Part shown: one piece after another, positions 1-9,592 of the stretch
How positions within the stretch are numbered: position 1 is the first letter of the stretch
How the letters are laid out: each line of letters opens with the position of its first letter
Assembly (NCBI GenBank): GCA_002835545.1
Contig: PIZK01000012.1
Location: 180,574-244,573, forward strand
Length of the DNA stretch: 64,000 bases
Source: Alteromonadales bacterium alter-6D02
GTDB lineage: Bacteria; Pseudomonadota; Gammaproteobacteria; Enterobacterales; Psychrobiaceae
Reading direction: 5' to 3'
Position numbers and translations under genes: made by a program
Notes under the pieces: model-generated
Told to the model about the DNA's origin: nothing
Database searches by the model: none
The model's input: only the letters and a program-made list of their open reading frames with translations

Positions 1-19
1 AATCCTACATGACCCACCA
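1..19 (+). tRNA. tRNA-Lys (3' end only, cut by window edge)
   Basis: The first 19 bases are identical to the last 19 bases (T-arm 3' strand, acceptor strand and CCA) of the three complete tRNA-Lys genes that follow. The window therefore starts inside a fourth copy of the same gene. Confidence 0.9.
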
Positions 20-48
20 ATCATTGTAACAATCAGAAAATCTATAGC

Positions 49-124
49 GGGTCATTAGCTCAGTTGGTAGAGCAGTGGACTTTTAATCCATTGGTCGTAG
101 GTTCGAATCCTACATGACCCACCA
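49..124 (+). tRNA. tRNA-Lys (anticodon TTT)
   Basis: A 76-nt cloverleaf with acceptor stem GGGTCAT/ATGACCC, D-arm TAGCTCAGTTGGTAGAGCA, anticodon loop CTTTTAA (TTT, lysine), T-arm GTTCGAATC and an encoded CCA end. It is the second member of a tandem array separated by short AT-rich spacers. A promoter would lie outside the window, so the array is probably one transcript. Confidence 0.97.
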
Positions 125-151
125 CGCTATAGTAACAAAGTAATAAATATC

Positions 152-227
152 GGGTCATTAGCTCAGTTGGTAGAGCAGTGGACTTTTAATCCATTGGTCG
201 TAGGTTCGAATCCTACATGACCCACCA
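152..227 (+). tRNA. tRNA-Lys (anticodon TTT)
   Basis: Identical over all 76 nt to the gene upstream, including the encoded CCA. The 27-nt spacer to the previous copy is unrelated in sequence to the other spacers, so only the tRNA units themselves are conserved. Confidence 0.97.
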
Positions 228-253
228 CTATTTATTATTTGCACTCCATCGAT

Positions 254-329
254 GGGTCATTAGCTCAGTTGGTAGAGCAGTGGACTTTTAATCCATTGGT
301 CGTAGGTTCGAATCCTACATGACCCACCA
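254..329 (+). tRNA. tRNA-Lys (anticodon TTT)
   Basis: Last copy of the identical tRNA-Lys array, with CTTTTAA anticodon loop and encoded CCA. It is followed by an AT-rich stretch with T-runs around 395-425 that precedes the porin gene. Confidence 0.97.
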
Positions 330-608
330 TCATCGAAAATTATTCCCTAAGTTATTTAATATTAAGAAATTTTATTAGCTATTAGTCTTAGTGTATTATT
401 TTTTCTTTTCCTTTTCTTTTTTTTAAATAAAACTCAGTTTATTTTAAGTTATTAAAAAATAAGAGAAATAATCCTTTTTTGTTGCTTTTTTTGACGCTAT
501 TATCCTTACGTCTGAATTCATTAGCATAAAGTCTTACGACTTTTTGCTGATTTTCAATGGCTTGCCTTTGTTTGATATTTAAACGGCTAATTTCAAGGAG
601 AAATAAAC

Positions 609-1697
609 GTGTTATTAAAAAAACTAAAACTAAATAAAATAGCTTCAACTGTTGCACTAGCTGCACTCGCAACAACTGCTCAAGCAGGATACACAGTAAA
701 ACTTACAGATAAAGATACAATTACCTTCGGTGGTTACGTTAAAGCTGATATGCGTACCGTTGATGGTGACATCAATAGCATTACTGACAATTACTGGGTA
801 GGCCTAGCTACACGTAATGATATTTCACGCACTAAACTATCAGTTAACGAAAGTCGCTTTAATACTAAGTATGTTCATGGTGATATTACTGGTTTTATCG
901 AATTAGACTTTTATGATGCCGGCGGTAGCCCAGGTGGCGCAGCAGGTAATGAGATTGTTTCTAACTCATACGGTCCTCGCCTACGTCATGCGTTCATTAA
1001 GTACCAAAACGTTTTGGTAGGTCAAACATGGACAACATTCATGAATACCAGTGCACTGGCTGAAGCCGCTGATTTTGGTGGTCCTCTAGTTGCTGCTGCC
1101 TTTATCCGTCAGGGTCAAGTTCGTTACACTAACGGTGGTCTACAGCTAGCATTAGAGAACCCTGAATCAGATAAGGGTGATAATACTCAGGATTCTATGC
1201 CAGACTTAGTGGCTAAGTATACTTTCAAAGGTGACTGGGGTAATGTTTCTGTGGCTGGTTTAGCTAGACAGCTTAATACCGTAGGTGGTGAGTCAGAAAA
1301 TGCGTTAGGCTTCGGTGTTGCTGGTCGATTGAAAGTGGGTGAGAAAAACGATTTCCGTTTCCAAGTTCATGGTGGAGAAACCGGTCGTTATGTAGGCGTT
1401 GTTGCTGCTCGTGATTTAGTTGGTGAAAAAGTTGAGGAAACTCAATCTTACTCTGTTGCTTACCGTCACTTCTGGTCTGATACCGTTCGAAGCAATTTCT
1501 TCTATGGTAATACAACCACCGATGTGGCAGATACAGACCGCACACATTGGGGTGTTAACGTATTTAATAACCTAACACCTAAATTAGCTGTTGGTTTTGA
1601 AATTGGTAACTACGAGCAATCAGGTAAAGGCGATAAAGCAGCCAACTTACATGGTGACTCTAACTACTTCCAACTATCGGCTAAATACGCATTCTAA
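609..1697 (+). CDS. DcaP-like outer-membrane porin
   Basis: A 362-residue outer-membrane beta-barrel protein. A signal peptide of about 26 residues ends at TTAQA before GYTVKL, and the mature protein ends in the C-terminal aromatic YAF expected of barrel substrates of the Bam machinery. The early segment around residues 41-50 (TFGGYVKADM) and the pattern of alternating strands with RLRHAFIKY and GQTWTTFM resemble the DcaP trimeric porin family, which passes small anionic organic solutes. The start is GTG, chosen because AAGGAG (595-600) sits 8 nt upstream. The gene is monocistronic: a tRNA array precedes it and a terminator follows. Family placement is good; the substrate cannot be read from the sequence. 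Confidence 0.85.
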   Translation: MLLKKLKLNKIASTVALAALATTAQAGYTVKLTDKDTITFGGYVKADMRTVDGDINSITDNYWVGLATRNDISRTKLSVNESRFNTKYVHGDITGFIELDFYDAGGSPGGAAGNEIVSNSYGPRLRHAFIKYQNVLVGQTWTTFMNTSALAEAADFGGPLVAAAFIRQGQVRYTNGGLQLALENPESDKGDNTQDSMPDLVAKYTFKGDWGNVSVAGLARQLNTVGGESENALGFGVAGRLKVGEKNDFRFQVHGGETGRYVGVVAARDLVGEKVEETQSYSVAYRHFWSDTVRSNFFYGNTTTDVADTDRTHWGVNVFNNLTPKLAVGFEIGNYEQSGKGDKAANLHGDSNYFQLSAKYAF

Positions 1698-1727
1698 TTT
1701 ACTTTATAAAGCGTAAATAAAACTATA

Positions 1728-1760
1728 AAGCCAATAAGATGTTCGTCTTGTTGGCTTTTT
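1728..1760 (+). terminator. Rho-independent terminator of the porin gene
   Basis: A 12-bp stem AAGCCAATAAGA / TCTTGTTGGCTT with one G-U pair and a 6-nt loop, followed by a T tract, lies 30 nt after the porin stop codon. Confidence 0.85.
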
Positions 1761-1954
1761 CGTTTCCTGATGCAAATCACTTCAATTGATCTATGTCTAA
1801 CAATATAGCGTGTTACGCTTGTAGCTTGTTTAATAATCAGGTAATAATAGTTTAAAGTAATTCAATCGATGACTCACATTTACATTCAATACATGCCGGA
1901 TGACTCAAATTACGCTGGAGGTATTGAAGCTACGCAGGGAAGGAGATTAGCTGC

Positions 1955-2887
1955 ATGACAGATACGAAGTTCCGTTTAATAACCCGAAGTGATTTTGATG
2001 GCCTTGTCTCGGCTGTACTATTGAGGTATCTCGATCTCGTTGAAGAAATCATCTTTGTTCACCCTAAAGATATGCAAGATGGTAAAATTGAAGTGTCTGA
2101 TCATGACATCAGTACCAATCTACCTTATGTTCCGGGTATTCATCTCGCTTTTGATCATCACCTTTCGGAAGTTAAACGAAATCAAAGCAATCTTGATAAT
2201 CATATAATCAATCCTGAGGCCCCGTCGGCAGCGCGAGTTGTTTGGGAGTATTACGGCGGCCATGAAGTGTTTCCTGCTGAATGGGACGACATGATGGTGG
2301 CGGTTGATAAAGGGGACTCAGCCCAATTTTCTCTAGAAGATGTCGTAGACCCAAAAGATTGGGATCTGCTTAACTTTATTATGGACGCGCGCACTGGTCT
2401 TGGGCGATTCCGCGATTTTAGAATTTCTAATTATCAATTAATGATGGAGTTAATTGATATGTGTAGAAAGTCGACAATCGAAGAAATAATGCAGCAAGAT
2501 GATGTCAAAGAACGAGTAGAGCTTTACTTTGAACAGCAAGAATTGTTCAAGGAGCAACTCAAACGCTGTGCGACGGTCAAAGACAACTTAGTGGTATTAG
2601 ATTTAAGGAATGAAGAAACTATTTATGCGGGTAACCGTTTTATTATTTATGCGATCTACCCACAGTGTAATATCTCGATTCATGCAATGTGGGGCTTTCA
2701 AAAACAGAACATTGTTTTTGCAACCGGAAAATCAATTTTTGACCGTTCATCGCAGACTAATGTCGGTGATCTAATGCTAAGTTATAACGGTGGCGGTCAC
2801 GATGCTGCTGGCACTTGTCAAATTCCTGTGGAACAAGCTGAGCAAGTGTTGGCTGAGTTAGTTAGTTCAATTAATAGCGATGGCTAA
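1955..2887 (+). CDS. DHH/DHHA1-family phosphoesterase
   Basis: A 310-residue protein of the DHH superfamily of Mn-dependent phosphoesterases (RecJ, nanoRNase, pApA/PAP phosphatase and exopolyphosphatase relatives). Motif I is SDFDGL (residues 12-17), motif II is VSDHD, motif III is FDHH and motif IV is VDKGD. The C-terminal DHHA1 substrate-binding domain has the glycine-rich GGGHDAAG near residue 280. The start is supported by AAGGAG about 10 nt upstream. Homologues in Alteromonadales are often labelled exopolyphosphatase, but the motifs alone do not distinguish polyphosphate from oligonucleotide or dinucleotide substrates. It stands alone between the porin and apt, with no signal peptide, so it is cytoplasmic. 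Confidence 0.85.
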   Translation: MTDTKFRLITRSDFDGLVSAVLLRYLDLVEEIIFVHPKDMQDGKIEVSDHDISTNLPYVPGIHLAFDHHLSEVKRNQSNLDNHIINPEAPSAARVVWEYYGGHEVFPAEWDDMMVAVDKGDSAQFSLEDVVDPKDWDLLNFIMDARTGLGRFRDFRISNYQLMMELIDMCRKSTIEEIMQQDDVKERVELYFEQQELFKEQLKRCATVKDNLVVLDLRNEETIYAGNRFIIYAIYPQCNISIHAMWGFQKQNIVFATGKSIFDRSSQTNVGDLMLSYNGGGHDAAGTCQIPVEQAEQVLAELVSSINSDG

Positions 2888-3108
2888 GTGTTTGCAGGTA
2901 ATCGTACATTTGATTATTAAATTGAACCGAGCGTATTTTGTCTCACGTTCGGTTTCAAATTACAGCGCTAGCCTACCTTCAACGTGATAGTGTGAGCGCT
3001 TTCTCGCCTTTTGACCTCTGCATGCTATCAATTCATACCGCCCTCACATATAATCATTATCAACAACTTGAAAGTATTCAAGCCAATTAAAATAGTGAAG
3101 TGAACAAT

Positions 3109-3654
3109 ATGAACCAACAATCGTTAACCCTAATCAAAGACTCAATCAAAGCAATTGCCGACTATCCAAAACCAGGCATAATGTTTCGTGATGTCACTTC
3201 ATTACTTGAAGACCCGCAAGCGTTCCAGTTGGTGATTGATTTGTTAGCCCAAGAGTACAAAGATCAAGGCATCACTAAAATTGTTGGAACTGAAGCACGA
3301 GGATTTATCTTTGGTGCCCCACTTGCTTTAGCATTAAACGTTGGTTTTGTACCTGCACGTAAACCAGGTAAATTACCTCGTCCGACGCTGTCACAAGACT
3401 ACACGCTTGAGTATGGCCAAGACACATTACAGATCCACAAAGATTCATTAACAGCAGCGGATAAAGTTCTGATTGTTGATGACTTATTAGCAACAGGTGG
3501 TACGGTTGAAGCGACCGTAAAACTAATTCGTCAGGTAGGTGCTACGGTTAACGATGCAGCTTTCGTTATTACGTTACCCGATCTTGGGGGAGAAACCCGT
3601 CTTGAAAGCCTTGAACTTAATCTAACAACTCTTGTTAGCTTTGATGGTGAGTAA
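3109..3654 (+). CDS. apt: adenine phosphoribosyltransferase
   Basis: Converts adenine and PRPP to AMP in purine salvage, in the cytoplasm. The sequence follows E. coli Apt closely: [16 protein letters not shown] near the start, [18 protein letters not shown], and the PRPP-binding loop [13 protein letters not shown] around residues 123-135. The chosen ATG at 3109 gives 181 residues, matching the usual length, and is preceded by GTGAAG at a normal distance. An in-frame GTG at 3100 would add three residues and overlaps that ribosome binding site, so it is less likely. It lies 21 nt upstream of dnaX; apt-dnaX linkage is the same as in E. coli. Confidence 0.97.
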   Translation: MNQQSLTLIKDSIKAIADYPKPGIMFRDVTSLLEDPQAFQLVIDLLAQEYKDQGITKIVGTEARGFIFGAPLALALNVGFVPARKPGKLPRPTLSQDYTLEYGQDTLQIHKDSLTAADKVLIVDDLLATGGTVEATVKLIRQVGATVNDAAFVITLPDLGGETRLESLELNLTTLVSFDGE

Positions 3655-3675
3655 CCAATAAAGCGGGTATCCTTT

Positions 3676-6081
3676 ATGTCTTATCAAGTACTTGCACGAA
3701 AGTGGCGACCTAATGACTTTAGTGAGGTTGTAGGTCAACAACATATCTTACAAGCATTAGTAAACGCTTTAGATCAAGAGCGTTTACATCACGCTTACTT
3801 ATTCAGTGGTACTCGTGGTGTCGGCAAAACCTCGATAGCACGTTTACTAGCTAAAGCGCTTAACTGTGAGGAAGGCGTTTCTGCTCAGCCTTGTGGTCAA
3901 TGTAATAGTTGCCGAGAAATAGAGCAGGGTAACTTCATTGATTTAATTGAGATTGATGCAGCATCTAAAACGAAAGTGGAAGACACTCGTGAAATCCTTG
4001 ATAATGTGCAATACAAACCCACTCGAGGACGGTACAAAGTGTACCTTATCGATGAAGTGCACATGCTATCGAAGAGTTCATTCAATGCTCTTTTAAAAAC
4101 ACTAGAAGAGCCTCCTGAACACGTTAAGTTCCTCTTTGCGACTACAGAAACACAAAAACTACCTATTACTATTTTGTCACGGTGTTTGCAGTTTAACCTT
4201 AAGGCGTTACAGGTCAAACAAATTGAGACACAGTTAGCACATGTTCTGACTCAGGAAAAAATTAGCTTTGAAGCCCCTGCGCTGACGTTATTAGCAGAAG
4301 CGGCAAAAGGCAGTATGCGAGATGCACTTAGTTTAACTGACCAAGCAATATCGTTTGCCAACAATGCCTTAACTACCGTTATTGTTAGCGAGATGCTTGG
4401 GACGATTGATAAGAGCTACAGTTTAGAGCTTTTATCACTGGTTGCAGTAAACGATGCCTCTGCAGCTTTTACCTTGCTTGATAACATTGCTGCACTTTCA
4501 CCTGATTATGACCAATTATTAAAGCAAATGGCATTGGATGCACATTCGGCTTCTTTAGTTAAAATCGTCAAAACAGCAGCACGTGTTACCGAACAACCTA
4601 AGGCCTTATTTGAGTTTGCATCGATTGTTGAGAGTGAAGTGCTTCAAGTCTTTTATTCTATCATCCTACAAGGGCGCAAAGAACTCGCTTGGGCTGCCAG
4701 TGAACAATCTGGCTTTGAAATGGTTATATTACGTCTGCTGGCTTTTTTGCCTCGAGAGAACACTGACTGTTTAACCCAGCCTACAGAGCAAGTTGTAATA
4801 TCAGATAATACGTTGAACAAACCAACGAAGCGTACTAGTGATGAACGACAAAATCCGCTGAGTAAAATCCGCCAAGCACTAGAAGAACCATCAAATCCAG
4901 CTAAAGTGAAAGCCGAACAATTGATTCAACCAACCATTGAGTCAAGTACTGAACTTAATGATGAGGATGCTCATTTAGCGAGTTTAAATTCACAACAACA
5001 GGCGATAGAAACACAAGCTGATCAACTCAAACCTAACGTTGTTAAGCCTATCATTGATGGACCGTCACCAGAGGTACAATCTCCCAGTGCGCCCAACGAT
5101 TTATTATCGACAGCAACCACCGATCTTGACCGTTCACCTGAACAGGTAGAGCAACCGGCGAGTCAGTTTACTGAAGATGAATTGTTGAATATGTCTATGG
5201 CTGAATCGCTTGATGATGAAGAACCATACATTGATGCGGCTCAGTTTGGTGGGCATGCAACACAAGATGCTGCTAGTGAACATCTAACAGATGAATTTGC
5301 TTCATCGGCTTCGGTTGTTGACACTCCAGCTTTAGGGATCAGTGAATTTTTAAAAGCTAAATCGCGTTTAAAGAACCAAGTACAGTCTCAAGAAAGTACT
5401 CCTGAAAAAAGTACTCCTGAAAAAAAGGACCTAGCAGCGCCGAAAGTTAATGATGATGAGTCACTAGACTCACCTTCGCCGCTGCAAGCAGTAAACCAAA
5501 GTAACACTGTTCAACAACAAGTGGTCAGTCAGCCGGTAATGCCAACTGAACATCGTGATGTGAATGTAGAATTAGCTGAACAGCATTCAGCACTTACCGC
5601 TGCACATTCACCGCCCACGCCAACTAGCGCTGAACAACGAACAGCCGTAGCTTTAGTTAATGATCCAGCAACACTGCTGGCACCAAATACAGATGATCCT
5701 TGGAGTGTTTTAATTGACAAAATGATGTTGGGTGGACGGATCAGACAGTTAGCGATCCATTCTACGTTTAGCCAACAAGGTAGTGATGTTAAATTAATCT
5801 TACGTCAGGAGCATCGCCATCTAAACAGTCAGAGCCCTGTAGCAACTTTACAGAAAAACTTATCGATGGCGCTGGAGTTACCCATTGAGTTACAAGTAGA
5901 CATCGGGGACAGTCAGCATCAAACACCGTTTGAAATAGCGACTGAATTACATCAGACACGTTTAAACCTAGCGATGCAATGTATAGAAAGCGATAGCAAT
6001 GTTGTATCCTTTCAACAAAACTTTGGTGCGCAGCTAATGCCAGAAAGCGTTAAGTATCGTACAATAAAGGCAATTAACTAG
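3676..6081 (+). CDS. dnaX: DNA polymerase III subunits gamma/tau
   Basis: Clamp-loader ATPase of the replicative polymerase. The 801-residue tau form has the P-loop GTRGVGKT (45-52), zinc cysteines C64, C73, C76 and C79, the Walker B region IDEVHMLS and the sensor SRC region, as in E. coli domains I-III (to about residue 370). A long acidic, Q/S/P-rich linker of about 300 residues follows, and a C-terminal domain from about 670 should bind the alpha subunit. tau is larger than E. coli tau (643 residues), mostly through the linker. An internal -1 frameshift signal (5421-5485) could produce a shorter gamma. It is followed 76 nt later by ybaB, the classic arrangement. Confidence 0.97.
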   Translation: MSYQVLARKWRPNDFSEVVGQQHILQALVNALDQERLHHAYLFSGTRGVGKTSIARLLAKALNCEEGVSAQPCGQCNSCREIEQGNFIDLIEIDAASKTKVEDTREILDNVQYKPTRGRYKVYLIDEVHMLSKSSFNALLKTLEEPPEHVKFLFATTETQKLPITILSRCLQFNLKALQVKQIETQLAHVLTQEKISFEAPALTLLAEAAKGSMRDALSLTDQAISFANNALTTVIVSEMLGTIDKSYSLELLSLVAVNDASAAFTLLDNIAALSPDYDQLLKQMALDAHSASLVKIVKTAARVTEQPKALFEFASIVESEVLQVFYSIILQGRKELAWAASEQSGFEMVILRLLAFLPRENTDCLTQPTEQVVISDNTLNKPTKRTSDERQNPLSKIRQALEEPSNPAKVKAEQLIQPTIESSTELNDEDAHLASLNSQQQAIETQADQLKPNVVKPIIDGPSPEVQSPSAPNDLLSTATTDLDRSPEQVEQPASQFTEDELLNMSMAESLDDEEPYIDAAQFGGHATQDAASEHLTDEFASSASVVDTPALGISEFLKAKSRLKNQVQSQESTPEKSTPEKKDLAAPKVNDDESLDSPSPLQAVNQSNTVQQQVVSQPVMPTEHRDVNVELAEQHSALTAAHSPPTPTSAEQRTAVALVNDPATLLAPNTDDPWSVLIDKMMLGGRIRQLAIHSTFSQQGSDVKLILRQEHRHLNSQSPVATLQKNLSMALELPIELQVDIGDSQHQTPFEIATELHQTRLNLAMQCIESDSNVVSFQQNFGAQLMPESVKYRTIKAIN
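5421..5485 (+). promoter_or_regulatory. Programmed -1 ribosomal frameshift signal in dnaX (putative)
   Basis: The slippery heptamer A AAA AAG occupies 5421-5427 in the zero frame. Six nt later an 11-position stem GCAGCGCCGAA (5434-5444) pairs with TTCGCCGCTGC (5475-5485) with one C-C mismatch. A smaller hairpin GAGTC/GACTC (5458-5462/5467-5471) lies inside the loop. A -1 shift after K584 adds seven residues (GPSSAES) and stops at TAA 5448-5450, giving 591 residues. Heptamer, spacing and stem match the design known from E. coli dnaX. I do not see a strong upstream Shine-Dalgarno-like stimulator. Confidence 0.75.
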
Positions 6082-6157
6082 CCTTTATTCTATTGTCTCT
6101 TTATTTAGAGTCGGTAGAATAGGGTGTATATATTTACAATTAAGCAAGAGAGAAATT

Positions 6158-6487
6158 ATGTTTGGTAAAGGCGGAATGGGCAATTTAATGAAACAAGCCC
6201 AGAAAATGCAAGATGATATGGCAAAAGCACAAGCTGAAATCGCTAATATGGAAGTGACTGGCGAATCAGGTGCTGGTCTAGTAAAAATTACGATGACCGG
6301 TAATCATAACGTGCGTCGTGTTGAAATCGACCAAGACTTAATGGAAGACGACAAAGAAATGTTAGAAGATTTAATCGCAGCAGCGATTAATGATGCAGCG
6401 CGTCGTGTTGAAGAAACCAACAAAGAAAAAATGGCAGCTGTAACTGGTGGAATGCAAATGCCACCAGGTATGAAAATGCCGTTTTAA
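6158..6487 (+). CDS. ybaB: YbaB/EbfC family nucleoid-associated protein
   Basis: A 109-residue small dimeric DNA-binding protein. The N-terminus [18 protein letters not shown], the central [17 protein letters not shown] and the acidic [13 protein letters not shown] helix are typical of the YbaB/EbfC family, which binds DNA as a tweezer-like dimer. The ribosome binding site GAGAG is about 7 nt upstream of the ATG. It follows dnaX as in most gammaproteobacteria. recR, its usual next neighbour, is here displaced by about 2.1 kb by an opposite-strand gene, and a strong terminator follows ybaB. Confidence 0.95.
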   Translation: MFGKGGMGNLMKQAQKMQDDMAKAQAEIANMEVTGESGAGLVKITMTGNHNVRRVEIDQDLMEDDKEMLEDLIAAAINDAARRVEETNKEKMAAVTGGMQMPPGMKMPF

Positions 6488-6502
6488 TATAGCATCTCAT
6501 GA

Positions 6503-6530
6503 AAATAGCGCCTTGTGGCGCTATTTTTTT
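6503..6530 (+). terminator. Rho-independent terminator after ybaB
   Basis: Stem AAATAGCGCC / GGCGCTATTT with a TTGT loop and a run of T residues, 16 nt after the ybaB stop. It ends the apt-dnaX-ybaB transcript and so separates ybaB from recR. Confidence 0.92.
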
Positions 6531-6606
6531 GTCTATTATTCTTTGGCGAGATAACACCGTAAGTAAAAAATCTTAAGACGTAATGCTAGGTCTGACTCTC
6601 CCGTAA

Positions 6607-6650
6607 CTAATAGTAAAAAGTCAACGCGAACGTTGACTCTTTACTATTAG
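6607..6650. terminator. Long inverted repeat at the end of the lipoprotein gene (probable terminator)
   Basis: A 20-bp inverted repeat (6607-6626 and 6631-6650), broken by one G-U or mismatch position, closes on a CGAA tetraloop. It lies 33 nt beyond the stop of the minus-strand lipoprotein gene and is most simply its terminator. The T-run is inside the stem rather than after it, so a processing or stability role is also possible. Confidence 0.6.
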
Positions 6651-6682
6651 TTTCATTCTTAGATTAAGAATCGAAAAATTAT

Positions 6683-8413
6683 TTATTCAGACTTCGCTTT
6701 GATTTGTTCAACTTTCTTCGCTGCTTGTTCTTTCGCTTGAGATTTTGATTCAACAGCTTGTTCAGCGAGCTTCTTCTCACTTTGGACAGTCTTTTGTTGA
6801 GTTATATCTTTCGCTTGCTCTTTTACAGTCGCGATTTTTTCAGCTACTGCCTCTGTGGTTTGCTTAACGTTTAGTTGCGCTTTCGCCGCATTACTATCGA
6901 CTTGTAGCGGTGCCTGTTCGACAATTTTAGCCAAAGGTTCAGCCGTCACACTAACTTGTTGAGGAGCTTGTTGTTCAACCTCTGTGGCTTGGACTTGGGC
7001 TTGTGATGCGGCAGCTTCGTTAACGGATAATTGCTGTTGGGGTGCTTCTACTAACGTCTCTAGTGGTAATACTGCTGAATTCTGAGCTTCAGACAATACA
7101 TCAGTTTGAGGTGAGTCCACTTTTAGATCGCCAGCAGGATCTGTTTGCGGTGCAAATGATGCAGCCGGCTGTACAGAGGCTGCGGTCTTTAAACGTTCTT
7201 GCTCAAGTTGACGCGCTAGTTCCTGTGCTTTGAGGTTAGCGGCATTAAGTGCTTCAGCCGTTTTTAGTTGTTCAACCATCATTTTATAGCTAGCGAGTTT
7301 ATCTAAGGTCACTGTTTGTGCATCTGTTAACTCTACTACCTCTTGTTCAAGTTGTGACACTTGGCTGGTAAGTTGTGTATTTTGGTTGATTAACTTAGTT
7401 TCGCTTGTTTTGTCATTTAAGCGGGCTATTGCAGTTACCTTGAGTAACTTAAGTTGCTCGATACTTGGTTGGTTTCTTAAATCTTCACTGTTAAGTGCTT
7501 GCGAAAGCTCGTGAACAAATTTTTGGTTATTCAGTAAGTAAGCCTCAAATGCAGTATCTTTTTTGGCAGCTAAGCTTGCCACTTCCTGAGCGATGTGTGT
7601 TGCATGGTCGAGTTGGAATTGAACTTTTGCAACGGCCTTTTTTATACTTTGGGTATCTCGTGGGTCTTTGTTGATCACAGCGTAGGCAAAGTCGCGGCTA
7701 TCTAATAAAGCTTGATAGCTTGTTGGAATATATTTTTGAGGTTTGTTTTTGGCTAGCGTTGAGATTTCTATATTAATTGTACCCAACTCGATTTTTTTAA
7801 CCAGTTTCACTTCAGTCGCTGTCATCTTTGTGACCAGCGCAGGCACAGCTTGTTTAACTTGCGCTAATTTACCGTCGCCAATCTTTTCAACAAAGCTGTT
7901 AATTTCTTTATTGTATTGTTTATGTTCTTTAGGAAAGAACTTTTCAAGATTCAATCCGTTAAGACGCTTTTGTTGCTTAAGTGGCTCAGCCAGTGCTGAC
8001 TCTGCCGTTTCCTTCAAGATATAAGCGGCCATGATATTTTTGTTAGCATCGTCGATATGGCGTAGCATCGTGCTTTTGGCAATAGCACGTTGTTCAGACT
8101 CACTTTTGAAAATATTGAGTGATGAAACACCATTTTGAGTAATATCATTATATTCTTCGGTGGCATCAGCCAGCGATGAAAGGGCATCTCTATATTCTTG
8201 TGGAGCATAATAACCGAGACGATCTTTTTCAGACGACTTGATCATACGATTAAGCTTGGTTAGCGCTGTTTTTACTTCACTAAAATAGCCCTGACTTTGA
8301 ACCTCTTGTGTGTTTGATTCGTTGTCATTTATTTGTGGGATTTTGATTTTTGACTGACACCCTGCTAAGGCAGTGAGAGTAATGCACACTGCACCAAGTT
8401 TAATTTTGTCCAT
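6683..8413 (-). CDS. Coiled-coil-rich lipoprotein of unknown function
   Basis: A 576-residue predicted lipoprotein. The signal peptide ends in the lipobox LAGC at residues 16-19, followed by Q-S, which favours outer-membrane sorting over inner-membrane retention. Residues about 40-330 are largely helical and charged. Residues about 340-410 form a coiled coil (QVSQLEQEVVELTDAQ). From about 415 the chain is low-complexity, rich in A, Q, V, E and K. I do not recognise the family. The helical N-terminal part recalls lipoproteins that span or organise the periplasm, but that is only a resemblance. It stands alone on the minus strand between ybaB and recR, which are usually adjacent. Confidence 0.8.
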   Translation of the reverse strand: MDKIKLGAVCITLTALAGCQSKIKIPQINDNESNTQEVQSQGYFSEVKTALTKLNRMIKSSEKDRLGYYAPQEYRDALSSLADATEEYNDITQNGVSSLNIFKSESEQRAIAKSTMLRHIDDANKNIMAAYILKETAESALAEPLKQQKRLNGLNLEKFFPKEHKQYNKEINSFVEKIGDGKLAQVKQAVPALVTKMTATEVKLVKKIELGTINIEISTLAKNKPQKYIPTSYQALLDSRDFAYAVINKDPRDTQSIKKAVAKVQFQLDHATHIAQEVASLAAKKDTAFEAYLLNNQKFVHELSQALNSEDLRNQPSIEQLKLLKVTAIARLNDKTSETKLINQNTQLTSQVSQLEQEVVELTDAQTVTLDKLASYKMMVEQLKTAEALNAANLKAQELARQLEQERLKTAASVQPAASFAPQTDPAGDLKVDSPQTDVLSEAQNSAVLPLETLVEAPQQQLSVNEAAASQAQVQATEVEQQAPQQVSVTAEPLAKIVEQAPLQVDSNAAKAQLNVKQTTEAVAEKIATVKEQAKDITQQKTVQSEKKLAEQAVESKSQAKEQAAKKVEQIKAKSE

Positions 8414-8623
8414 TATGAACTGACCTTCCTAATGTTTAGATTGTATAAATTTATTTTATTGTTGTTTACCGTTAGCGTCCACTAGTTTACTGAGATTAAT
8501 GGCTATTATACTAGTAAAAGATCGGTTCCCTTTGATAATGCTTTTCCGCAAGCCAATTTCATTATGTTACACTGCCAGTCTTATTTATAACTATTACCAA
8601 TATCCGTAACGGTCACCATTGAA

Positions 8624-9223
8624 ATGAAATTTAGCCCTTTAATTACCGAGCTCATCGAGAGCTTAACTTGTCTTCCTGGTGTTGGTCCAAAGTCTGCACA
8701 GCGAATGGCTTTTCATCTATTAGAACGTGACCGACGTGGCGGAAATGCACTAGCAGATAGTCTTGATAAAGCGATGCATCAAGTTGAACACTGTATTACC
8801 TGCCGAACCTTTACTGAAGAAGTGCAATGTCAGATATGTAAAAATCCAAAACGGGCGGAAAATGGTCAATTATGTATTGTAGAAACGCCAGCTGATGTAA
8901 TTGCTTTTGAGCAAACAGGGCACTACTTTGGTCGCTACTTTGTCTTAATGGGTCACTTGTCACCGCTTGATGGGATAGGGCCTAATGAAATCGGGTTGGA
9001 TAAATTAGAACTATTACTAAAGCAATCGTCTATTTCAGAGGTCATTCTAGCGACTAACCCAACGGTTGAAGGTGAGGCTACAGCTCATTATATTGCAGAT
9101 ATCTGTACTGAATATCAGATTAAAGCATCGCGTATTGCTCATGGTGTTCCAGTCGGGAGCGAGTTAGAGTATGTTGATGGCACGACGCTAAGTCATTCAT
9201 TAAATGGACGCTCAGTATTATAG
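8624..9223 (+). CDS. recR: recombination protein RecR
   Basis: Part of the RecFOR pathway that loads RecA onto gapped DNA. The 199-residue chain has the N-terminal helix-hairpin-helix ([17 protein letters not shown]), a four-cysteine zinc finger (CITC ... CQIC, residues 57-72) and a Toprim domain starting with [16 protein letters not shown]. Length and order of domains are standard. It has its own upstream region because the opposite-strand lipoprotein gene separates it from ybaB. Confidence 0.96.
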   Translation: MKFSPLITELIESLTCLPGVGPKSAQRMAFHLLERDRRGGNALADSLDKAMHQVEHCITCRTFTEEVQCQICKNPKRAENGQLCIVETPADVIAFEQTGHYFGRYFVLMGHLSPLDGIGPNEIGLDKLELLLKQSSISEVILATNPTVEGEATAHYIADICTEYQIKASRIAHGVPVGSELEYVDGTTLSHSLNGRSVL

Positions 9224-9592
9224 TCGCACTGTAATTTTTCTATCTGGCGGCTTTAGTAAAGGGGCGCCATAAGAAGTTTTTGGCAACCCATGAGTATCTC
9301 TACTTGTGATAACCACCGTCAGCCAAAGCAATATCAACGGCTAGAGAGAGTGCAGAAAAACATAAGCCGGTTCGCTTTATCGCGTGATCTTTAATAACAC
9401 GATACTTTCTATGTATTTTATTTTTTTAGTTTGAGAAGTAGGAGTAGTGCCGTTCGTGATGGTCGAAGCGTGTGATTGTTGTAATGGTAGTTAACTTGAA
9501 ATAATACGCTAAAATGACATTATCTGGGGATGTATGACAATTTATCTTAATCAAGATGATAAGCAGTGAAAGTATAATGACATGAGGAAAAG
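9224..9592. other. Intergenic region between recR and the tRNA-Val pair
   Basis: This 369-nt stretch holds a terminator-like hairpin just after recR (TGGCG 9245-9249 with CGCCA 9265-9269 and an inner CTTT/AAAG stem). I see no convincing gene in the rest: short frames on both strands lack ribosome binding sites and recognisable content. Confidence 0.5.

Noticed and set aside
3305-3493. Minus-strand open frame inside apt
   Set aside because: It lies wholly within a well-conserved gene and has no coding features of its own.
4583-4774. Alternate-frame open frame inside dnaX
   Set aside because: It is a shadow of the dnaX coding sequence with no start signal.
5400-5412. First A-run (CCTGAAAAAAGT) as a second slippery site in dnaX
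   Set aside because: Its reading-frame phase gives A AAA AGT, which is not a standard slippery heptamer, and no stem follows at the right distance.
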